From Phallusia mammillata (lineage: Eukaryota; Chordata; Ascidiacea; Phlebobranchia; Ascidiidae): a stretch of DNA of 64,000 bases. The translations under genes and the position numbers were made by a program. The stretch lies in contig QLIY01000081.1 in assembly GCA_003260075.1 (NCBI GenBank), forward strand, positions 63,256-127,255, written 5' to 3'. Numbering within the stretch: the first letter of the stretch is position 1; the number at the start of each line of letters is the position of its first letter. This document shows, one piece after another, positions 11,588 through 23,500 of this stretch. Under the pieces are notes generated by a model. The model was given only the letters and a program-made list of their open reading frames with translations. It had not been told where the DNA came from and ran no database searches.

Positions 11588-14500
11588 TTAGTCCAAGTCG
11601 GAGTGGTAAGGTAGAAGGATTCCTGGAGCGAGTCCAATTGTGAAGATGGTTGAAATGACGAAGTAAATAATGAAAAACCAAACACAGAATCTGACGAGAA
11701 AAATGTTTTGAAATTAATTCTCATGAACTTCTAATAAAGCTTTATAAATACAAGGGGCTGCAAAACCGGTGCGAAATAACAATACATTGTCTAGACTGGA
11801 TATAAGGAACATTATGTGAGTTGTGCACCATGTCAGTAAGTACGGATCCGATCAGGATTTCATGCTTATTTTTTTCACGGGGTTCGAACCCAGGAAGCTC
11901 CCGTAAACGAATCCCGATCACAGATTTTTATGTCTGGTCTGTATTTCGGCCAGGCTTCCTGGCCCAAAGTTGTAAACGGGCCTGAAATTGGAGCCCGTTT
12001 AGGGCCGAAAGTTTGATTGTCATGCTTATACATAGAAGCCTTGAGGAAAGACCAAGACAACAAACAAAATAGACAATAAAAAACCTAAGCCCAAACCCGG
12101 CCCGACTTACAACTCTGTCTCGGCCAAGTTTCTGCCAGAGTTTCTTGCCCAATATACATCGGTGCCCAATAAAAAACACAATAGCGCCCTTACCTGTCCA
12201 ACACAGTGGCCGCAAACCTCCATTCGAGGGCGCTCTTCTCGTCCTCATCATCGTTGTGCATTCGGTCAGTGATAAAAGTCAGCTCTTCAAGGATACCCTT
12301 CATTTCACTACAATGACAAGTCGAAAGGTTACTGGTTCAAATCCCTCAATGAATGTTTGTGGTTCGTGCAATATATCATGGCTAAAAGTGCCGGGACAAA
12401 TGCAACCAAAGCTTTCAATAGTTTTGATTATCCACCAGGGGCAACTTTTTAGCACTGCGGACCGTTTTTGACACTGAAATGGTGTTGCGGACCGGCCTTC
12501 ATAAAACTACAAATATTTAGCAATAAAAATGTCTAAATCAGTTTATCATCCTCGCGATACATGGGCAAAATATTTCAAAGCATTTAACCTGAAAAACTAT
12601 ACGGCCCGGTAACGAACTCCTCGCGGGGGGGGGGGGTTTATTAGTGTTGCCAAATCATTGTCACAAAGAAAAGTGGCCTGGATTTTTGACGGGGGGGGGG
12701 GTATACTTCGGTCAAACGCAGATTTACTATAACGTTTAAAAAACGGAGGAAAAGACCGAAAGTGCCCTGGTGCACCACGGAGTCGCTGATAAAATGAAAT
12801 GTTTGAGAAGCAGACAGGGCAGTCCTGGATTAAGGGTCTTCTGGCCTGTAGGCACATTTTATAAGTGGCCCGAAAATCAGGGTTGCCAACTAAAAAAATA
12901 GATTTATTAGTGTTGCCAAATCATTGTCACAAAGAAAAGTGGCCTGGATTTTTGACTGGCCTGTAGGCACGTGCCTACTTTGCCTAATGGATAATCCAGC
13001 ACTGAGACACGGGTGTATTCAAAGTAAGTTCCCTCACTCACCTGTTCGCCTCATTCAGTTGCGTCATTTCCTGTCCTCCCTGTTGACCTTCGACCTACAA
13101 AGACACGAAAGCATTTCCGATTAGACTAAAGGTGTGGGGCGACACCTAACGACACACCGTTCGTTGCCACTAGCAACCGACCTTAACAAGCGGATATTGC
13201 TCGGTGGCGTGTTTCGCTGCATCCGGTTCCGTCGCGTCCAGGAACATCCGCCGGAAGCTGTTTTCACCAGGTCGCTTCATGCGAAGAAGTTTCGGCAGGA
13301 ATTCGAGGAAAATGAGACGAATCTGGATTTGAACGCAAAATTTGAAGGATCATATATAGAGAACAAATAATGAACTAATTTAATACACTTTACAATAACA
13401 ATGATACATTGTATGTACCGTATGTGGTTTATTATAAGATATAATCACGAGTCACCAGAGACTCAGTATGATGGATGGAAACAAAGTATAATAACAGACT
13501 GTTAACTTTGAGAATTATGAAATAGTTCAACGTTTATTTACGATATTTCTATTTCGCCTAAGTATTATGCACACATAGGCCTATCATCTGATTAAAAAAG
13601 AATCGTTTTCAAAATCGTTCCAATCATGTTATTTCTTTGCTATATTTTAACAAGTTTTATGGCAATGTAGCTGAAGATCATTGTGTCAACGACAAAAACT
13701 CGGGACGTATAACTTTAAGAATGCCGAGCGAGGGCCGCATAACCGAAAAGCATGTATCACATCCTTGACAAAACCAAACCGGCATCGCCTACTACTACAA
13801 AATAAACAACACCGGATACAGGTCCCTGTACTTACAAGATATGGCATCTCATTAGTTGTGGCTGAGGTTGTGTGGTGGAAATTAAGGGAAATCACCGTAG
13901 CTATGACAGATGACGTCACCATCACTATGCTGCACGCGAAGTATTTGCCTGTAAAGTGAAAGGTTAAAGGTCATGCGCTACCAAGTTATGACGCATTGTT
14001 TCGTAGGTTCTCATTTTTTTCTTGTTTATCCCTTTTCAAATGCAAAGTTTAAATTTCTTTACACAATAAGTCCGTATTCCTGAAGCACTTTCGGTGTTTT
14101 AGCCTATACTTAACCCCAAAAGCAACATCCTTGGAGCAAATTTACCCCATTTGAGAAATCGACATTTAATATTACAATACCGTCAACAGATTAATATTTA
14201 ACAGCTTTCAAGCTTCATTTTCTTTCTTTAAAAATCTGTGTTCAATTTCAACGTACTGTTATTTGTGTTTGGATTCGATTCGTACCAAATATGTTTCAAT
14301 CAAATAGCAGATGCCAATTCTATACTTTACGTTGCATGCAAACAGGAACACAAGTAAACATGCAAGGCACGCTGAGACTGAAGCTAATTGTGTTTTTTTG
14401 CAACTTTGTCACATAATTAGGTTCAAAACAACTTACATGTTAATAAACCCACCACACAATTTGTGCATTAGCACAGTTAATTTGCGTTTAAGTTAACAAC

Positions 14501-17500
14501 AATTCAGACCAAAGTAAATCGTTAGTAAATTAGTCAGGACTATGAGATTGTAGACTGTGACAAGCACATGGGTTTAGTGTATCCATCTTGCGACACTCCA
14601 ATTTATTAACAAGCTGAAAAGCCATGCCTCACCAAATCTGTTCGATGCCACAACTGGGCATAAACCACAGAGGAAACTGGCTCACAATGCCCATGTGGGT
14701 TTAATTTAAAGTTTCTTTTTCAAAACACCGACGTTATACGATTAACCTCCAATAAATGTATTCCATTCCACTCCATAAGTAAAAACCCAAAACCCCAATT
14801 TAAAGGCAAAGCGGGATTAAAAAAAATTGTACGTGGCATTTAATTTCCATGTGATGTGACTCTTCGCACTATTTCAAGTAGAAACATTGGACTTTGCGGC
14901 TTCCACATCGACAGCATTTTAACTAATCGAATAAATTATATTCAATTAACCGGCAATTGAATAAGCATATTCGATTAACCTGAGAATTTTCTCAACACTC
15001 AGTGGTTTAAAATGTAGAATTATGTGAATAAACAGGTTTGTCAGCGAAACCTGCCAATTTACGCGGATTTTTTCTATTTGAATAAGAAAAAAATGACAAT
15101 GCGTTTTTTTGATCAATTAAGATTCCTGTTTATAAAATATAAGTTCAAAACTGACGCTGTTTAGTATTTTTGAACATTATATAGATTTCCATTTCTGCCG
15201 CTTAATTATTTGGTTTGATGTATATGACTACATCCCGCTTTGCCAGTAAAAATGTTTTTTTGTTGTTGATATTTTCTTACACACGAGAGATTCGACGGGT
15301 GACTGAGGAACGGTTTCGGTGACGGGCACCATAAACACAACGATGGCAAGAACCAGCGTGATATCTGGAGGAGGAAAATCCGGTTAAGTCAAAATTGTTA
15401 AAGAATTAAGTTAAATTCGTTTTTCGATCTTTGAAATGTGCTGAAAAGTAGAAGTCTACCTGTGTGTTTGCTATGCAGAAAAGTGTGTCATGTTTTAACT
15501 TTCAATGGTCAAAAGGGCATCTTTTAATAATTATTGACAAAGCTTAATCTACCAGTTGTCTTTAAAAGTAAATTTGTTAATCGTAAAACTGCAAATACAA
15601 AACAAAACTACATGTGAAAACAATTCTAACCAGAAAAAAAATCTGCTATAAATTTAAAAAAAGCAATCACCCACCAACATAAACCAATGTTTTAGTATTT
15701 GTTAAAACAATCATTCAATCACCAATCAACTACAGACAACGCATATGTTTTTACAAATCACAATTTGTTTATATCGTGATAATCCACATGAGAAGATGTG
15801 TTTTTGAATCGTGACATTAGTTTGCTTTTCACTTATTTCATAAATAAGTTTTTTAAGTGCGCGGTCCGTAGTTGGTGCAAAACCATGCCACCGTTCATGC
15901 ACATAAATCTGTTTAACCACATGCAAATCACGTGACGTCATCGACCAATGACAGCGCGCCAAGTATACCGAGTAGTGGAATGACGTCGGTTGGTGGAAGG
16001 TTGTCTGCGACGAGTTGCAGGAAAACGACAAGTGCAAGGAGGACAGTGATACCTGGTGGAAAAAATTCGGGTTGCAAAAACTAAGTGTGATAAAGTGTTA
16101 AACCTAAAAAGGTGAATCAAATCTATATGAAACGAGGGGGGGGGGTAGGAGGACAGTGATACCTGGTGGAAAAAATTCGGGTTGCAAAAACTAGAAGTGG
16201 TAAAGTGTTAAACCTAAAAAGGTGAATCAAATCTATATGAAACGACCCGACCCCACTATGCACGTGTGCTTTGAGGACGAATTTGTTTCATCCAGGAAAA
16301 CTATATTTTATCATATAGGTTGTTTGACAGGAAACAAAAGAGCGCAAAAGTTAAACAGGGTGAATATGAATGCTTTTCACAACCTTCGTGTTAACTGATT
16401 TTGAGTTTAAGTATTTGCTCCTTCACCGTCATTTATTACACATTCAACATGGATTATTTTATTTTTTATTAAGTAAGTAAAAAAATCGAAAAAAAAATGA
16501 AAAAAATTGACGTACGCATATAACTTCTCATATATATATATATATACAGTACTTGTTCTCTATTAAGAAAAGCAGGTAATATATATGTGTTAATTACAAT
16601 TTGTACAAACCATATTTGCATTTGCAGCAAATTTTTGACAACAAACAAAAACATTTCTAACGTTAAAACAGGCAAATTCGCCCCAGTAACCTCTTGTCAG
16701 TATCTTTAATTTTCAGTTATTTGTGAGAAAAAAAGGTTAAAAAAACGTTTTTCGAAAACATCAGCGTTTTTCAGCCAAATATAGCGTTTTACATTTCAGT
16801 CGGATTCGAGTTAAAAACGCACACACCACCATAATCCGTAGCACTGGAGCTTACCGAGTGTGATTCTCTCTCCTGAATCCGCGGGCAGCAAGAACACCAG
16901 AATAGTGAGAGAGCAAACCAGCACACAGGGCAGGATTAAATTGAATCCGTAAAACAATGTCCTTCGTCTCATGTGAATGGTGTATGTGACGTCGACAAAC
17001 GGATGATCACAGCATTCATACGTCACAGAGGTCCGTTTGCCAGTCATTGCTGTAAGGTACAACAGCAAAAACAAATTAATTCACAAGAGCTGTGAAGTTA
17101 GTTCTTCATTTTAACCTAAACAAGAACAAATGCCATTCGTTTTGGCCGCGTACCCCAATTTAACAAACATTCATTAGCGAACACCCAGAAGATTTCTTGT
17201 GGTGGTGCAGTATGCAATAAAATGAAAAATGCTTTTAACCGAATTGGCATGTACTTATTTTTATCGGTGTCCATTGGGCATTTTAGATATATTTTAAACC
17301 ACAAAGGCGACTTACAGAGTAAATCCCATTCCCCACTCGGTGTGTAGTCATCGAGAACGGCGTCCTCACCAGGAAGAACTAAATCAACCTGAAAGAAGAT
17401 GGAAAGTTTATTTAGAGAACTCGACAAATCATGGCTTTGTGGGTATTCCAGCTCGGCTTTTACTTGCTTCTTGATTCGTTTCGATTATTGGTCTTACAGA

Positions 17501-20500
17501 ACGATTAAGGGGGGGGGGCAAATCAACCTGAAATAAGATGGAAAGTTTGTTTAGAGAACTCGACAAATCATGACTTTGTGGGTATTCCAGCTCGGCTTAT
17601 ACTTGCTTCTTGATTCGTTTCGATTATTGGTCTTACAGAACGATTAAATGCAGCTACATAAGTCTATTAGACAGATTTAAAATCCAGGTTATATCACTTT
17701 GAATGAAGAAAACGTAACTTAACACCCATGTTTCAAAATAAACAATAATTTTGCCTTGCGAAGGCGTTGCGAATCTCACAAAGGGGTTAATGTCAAACAT
17801 CGCAGTTACGTTGCAACGTTTCAAAGTTAGCTGATTATTAAAAACTCATCTAACGAAACTAAAAATAGGGAAACCATCCCGATATTAGCGGCTCACCTAA
17901 CTTTTTACAAAACCATGGATTTTTTGAAGAAAATATTTCTAAAAACTTAAACATAGTCAAATCCCCAACAGGTTTATGCAGAAATTTTGTGAAACACATC
18001 TTGTACAATAGCAAGTTCGATATTTCTTACTGACCAGTCCACCGTGATATGTCCACGTCCCGAATTTGATGTTGCATTTCTGTTCGTCGAAGGGGAAGTA
18101 CCTGATATCTACGTCACATGTGGTTTTGAACAGACCTGGAGGAAGCCATTCAACTCTCCCACTGCTGTAAACTATCAGGTTCGTCTTCAGCATCTGATCG
18201 AATGTGTCCACGGCACTGTCAAGCGAAACTCTCAGTGAGTAATTATAAGCGGCATGTTTGGACCAATCGCATCGTCGGTAGCGGTCACGTGGTGTTATTG
18301 TCTGTTTCACAATTCAAGTTGAAACTTTGGAATGATAACGCAGCAAACCCGTGGTTTTGTTTTGGTTTAAACTGATTTGAAACAGAAATAAAGTCCAAGT
18401 TTCTTAACTTAGGAATGAAAAGTCATTTTATCTCAGATTAAAAAAAACGTCTTTTTTAGATTAAAAAAGAATATATTCAAATATTAAATAAAAATTACAA
18501 ACGAGTTAGTCGTGTTGGTCAAACAAATTTCCAGTTTTGAGTCATAAGTTATTTTTTGGCCAATAACAATCAATAAATTTTACCCTAAATCTAAAAACAA
18601 AATAGGAACGCTAGGGAAAGTACGGGATGTACAAGTTCATTATCAGTGTAATTGCAATGATGAGACGTCGCATAGCTCATATTTAATGCATCACTGTTTC
18701 CATGGAAAGTGGTTTTGGCGAGCACAGCTTTATTGGCCAATTGAAAACAATTTCCTGGATAAGGTGAGCGACCTCATTATATCAACTTTAATAATTCATA
18801 GTTGAACGTCTCTTTCCGACACGACACATTGTTTTAATGGGGAAAATATGCGCCATGTTGCGAAGAGGCTGAAATTGAGCAAAAGATAAACTTGGAGCAC
18901 TTTAATATTTTATCGGTGAACTTAATTGAACCGAAAAGTTTTGACCTTTACCCTACATAATACCGCCTGCCAAGATGAACTTTGTGGCCATCTGAGTCTT
19001 AAAAAGTAATTCGGTCCCTACTAGAGACAATAAACCTTTAAAAAAATGTTAATCCCATAAAAAAATGGTTTTCAAATTGTCTGTATGTATACATATATTT
19101 TTTTAAATTGTCTGGCAAAAACTATTAAAAATTACAACAAAACTTTAAGAAACGTGTTAAAAGGTACAGATGATGTAAAAAAAACTACTGATTTTAGAAA
19201 TGATTTTTATTATTGTACATGTATTGCATTTTCCAAAATTGACTCTCAGAGACTATTAACAAGTCAAGTAAAACTTCAGATCGTTTCAAAAAGGTGCAAA
19301 TGCGTAACATATCAGTGAGATTGGCCGACAGAAAACCAATAACACAAACTGTACAAGTGTTAACACCAGTCAATGTTTAGTGGGGCGTAGTTTAAGACAA
19401 ATCAATTTCTTCAAAGTGTTTCAATGTATCCCTACAAGCCGACCTTGGCTGGCTGCTATAAATCATTAATCCGTCCTGGTGGTGCAGACAAACTACGGGA
19501 GTTTTTTGGGCAACTTGCTGCTTGCATTATTAAAGCCAAACTTGCAGCAACTCTGAATCGACTCACTAAAGGCAAGAAACTAATCGCTTTCACAAAACAT
19601 TAAAGCGGGGTTTCTGACAAAAAACATATATTCAACTTGCTTTGTCAGACTCTTCGTAAAACATGAACAACTATCCCTAATTTCGAACCGCCTAACTTAT
19701 TTATTGTTATTGCCCACACTAGCTTAACTCAGCCATTTTAAATGCGTGTTTGTAACTTTTAGGGCAAGTTTATTAACATTATTTTTGGCAAACAGACAGC
19801 AATCCAGTAAGTCGCCGAACTTCCAAAGGGCACAATTTCAAATCTGCGTTACTTGTGCATACGTACATAACCGAACTCTTAACAGAATGTGAATCGGTTT
19901 GTGATTTAAAAATGTTGGTGTCATCAGCAAACAAAGATATCAGCAGAAATATTTACAAACCTGTTGTAGACGAGAATATCCGGTTTCCAGAGTTTCTTAG
20001 CCGGCAACCGGATGTCGGTTATTCCGTCATAATCGTCAGGATTCCACTTCATGTATGTGTCGTTCCAAGCCTGCAAAGCGTCGGGTAAAAAATTTGACAC
20101 AAAACAGGTACAGACAAATCCGGTTAATCGCATATAATACATTTAATTGCATAAAAAATCTAATTTGACAAATCGTTTAAGCGCTTGACCGAAATCTTCT
20201 GTAGCCTACTTGGCCAAGACATGATTTGTATCTGACAAACAAATAGGCCGGTGCGGGATTTGAACCCTGATCCTTTCGACTTTGTTACAAACTTACCCAT
20301 CCCATGTACATGCTGGTGGTGAGAAGTTGGTTCTTTTCATCCTAAAACATAAAGTGATGACAAGGTTTAGTAAACGAAGTATGTGACCAGAAATAATCAC
20401 GTTTAATTGTTGGGTGGTTGAAAATCTTTCTTTTGAAATTTAGCACATTTTCAGAAACGAATGTTGACAAATAGGAGTTTATAAAAACTCGAAACCGATA

Positions 20501-23500
20501 AAAAGTTTTTCTAGCCACTAGTAACTTTTCCACAAATTCGTTCACTAACAACCAAGTCTGCTGAAAAACTTTGTTAATTTTTGTAATTTTTTAAATGTTT
20601 TGTTTCAAGTTTAAACAGTTGGCTCAGCTTGACAATTAACATAAACCACCACTTTTCACTTCTATTTTAGGGATTTTAACATATTAAGTGAAACACATTG
20701 TTCCACATAATCCGAGTAAAGAAATCAATGTCCACATGGCATTGATAAATTCATCGTTGACAAAATGAAGCCACGTAGAGGAGCGAGTAGTGTTCGATTT
20801 CAGCGATAAAATTGCAACTTGCGTATACACCCCAGGGAAAGTGATCACAAACCAGTGGAATGTTTTCAAAACAGAACGTTGCAAATCAATGCAGTCACGT
20901 AAGCAGTGGATGTTTGGCTTTGTGCATAGGCTGAGCAGGTGTGCAACCTTTTAGCTACGTTGTTCCTATCACAGGCTTAAATTTCACTAAAGGTCACCAG
21001 TAAGTCCACTCGGCTCTCGGCATAGTTATTAAGTCTAGCAAATTGTGACGTACATTATTTGGCCATAAATATCGAAATCCTATGTATTTCAGACTAACAG
21101 TTCCCGAACTGAAGGGCACGACCCATTGGCCACGAAGATGTTTCAGTCTGGAACTATTCAGGCTTGTAACTTTTTTATCATAAACTTTGCTGTGTGGTGG
21201 TAAGTCATAAGCCGATCGAGACACAGATCAAAAAATGTTTGGTAACCATATTCTAGACAAAATTCTTCCAGTATAATGTTCCTATAATGTTATACCAATG
21301 CCACCTGCCCAAACATTTTAACTGATACGTGAAGTCGCTGGCTCTACATCCCTAATTGAATGCGTGATTGAATTAATACAAGTAAGGAAGCGATTTTATG
21401 AAACCAAAACTATCTGAGTTACTTGATAATTATCTAACACCCACCAGATCGACGATCTGTTGAAGAGTGAGGGAAAACGTCACGTTGATGACGTCACGAT
21501 AGTGTGACGCAGGTCTCACCATGTTGTCGTAGCGCTTGAGGAGTTTTCCCATCAAAGCCTTTTCGGCGTCGCTTGCCCAGCATCCTAAAAGGCAACATTC
21601 AAAAAATAAATAGAAACCTCAAAATTGCAAACCAAGTACATTGGGGTCATACCATAGAGGCCTGGCCACTGTGATTTATATGTGAGTGCGCACTGTTATT
21701 TATGCAAATAGTCAGTGAGGAAAACCCCTTGGGAAGCTTTATCACCCAATGTGTCTGACGAAAAAAAAACTAAAAGAACATATTTTATCAATTTTCTTTT
21801 TTTTTAGTTCTTTCCTTGCATAGAAAGGGAAGTTCTCTTTACAAAGCGACCAAAATCGCAACAATCCCAATCCCCTTAGAAGGGGTCATCGTGTCCAAAA
21901 CACTAAACACACCAAATCTTATAAAAGGGGGGGGGGGGGAAGTCCCCATTATAAAACGACCAAAATCGCAAAAATAGCAACAATCCCAATCACCTTCGAA
22001 GGGGTCATCGTGTCCAAAACACTAAACACACCAAATCTTATAAAACCAGCTGGACAAACCGACCGAAACAATTAATCGGAACTCAAAACGTGTTGACCCG
22101 CACAAACAATCAACACAGATGCGCTGAAATCTTGTCAAAATCCCACTGAGCGTTATTCTCCGGTCGTTTCAAGGTAACTTTATATTCCACCAGATAGTTG
22201 TGTTGTTGTTTTGTTGTGTTTGTGCCGTGTTTAGATAGTGTACAATTCCACAGCGCGCAATCAAAGGGCGGCACGGTTAAAACAACAGATAGATCTGATT
22301 GACATTGTTTAAAAATAAACAGACCCGTATGTCACAGAAAACTACAAATGATGGATCAACTAAACAACCTTCGATGCTTGAATTACAGACCAGCAGTCAC
22401 ACTGTCACTGTGGTGCATCTGCTGCTTGTAAACTTGGTCTCACTACAGTAGGCTAAAGGTCAAACCACGTATTCTGCGACAGGGCGCCGATGCATTAAAA
22501 CTTTCCACTGACAAATAAACCAATTTGATACATTAAACCGCGTGAAAAAGATAAAAATACAAACAATGTCATTCATGTTTGTATTCTCAAGAATATCTAA
22601 AATTTAGGAACACTATACACGGACTTGAAAAGTAATTTAATCATAAACATAACTGCCAAGGTACTGGTGTATATAGAATACATCGTTCAGACGTTTCGAC
22701 AATACTGATACCTGCACTGATGATGACAACAGTGGTTGTTGAAACGTCTGAACGATGTATTCTATATACACAAGTACCTTGGCAGTAATGTTTATGATTA
22801 AATTACTTTCCAAGTCCGTGTATAGTGTTCCTAATTTTTAGATATTCTTGAGAATACAAACATGAATGACATTGTTTGTATTTTTATCTTTTTCACGCGG
22901 TTTAATGTATCAAATTGGTTTATTTCTCAGTGGAAAGTTTTAATGCATCGGCGCCCTGTCGCAGAATACGTGGTTTGACCTTTAGCCTACTGTAGTGAGA
23001 CCAAGTTNTAGGGAGCTAAAAAAGCGATAGTTGTAGCAGCAGCCCTAAATAAATAAAAAACAGTAACAAGAAACACGAGTTTTTCGTAATTGGGGGGGGG
23101 GAAATAAAATATCAAAACAACAGCAGAACTATTTGATTTTGTAACAAATGTGCATTTAATAAACGCGCAGGACGCTAAAAAAGCGATAGTTATATAGCAG
23201 CAGGCCTAAATAAATAAAAAACAGTAACAAGAAACACGAGTTTTTCGTAATTCCTTTGATCACAGATGGTCGCATTTATCAAAACCTTTAAAAACTGAAG
23301 ATTAAACAACCACATTTATGAAGGGATATTTGCAACAACAAATAGACAATAACTATTTCAACCTTGTATCTGAATGTGTTGAACAATGTATTTACTCATG
23401 AGTCGGTCGCCCGTGGCATAACCACATGCGGTTAGCTATTGTTTAGCTCCGAGCCTCATCAGCCATCACAATGCGGTTACGAAGGAGAAACAGATGCCTT

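Noticed and set aside
17509-17518. G runs as G-quadruplex regulatory elements
   Set aside because: Single uninterrupted runs of constant length at duplication junctions are better explained as converted N gaps than as selected quadruplex motifs.
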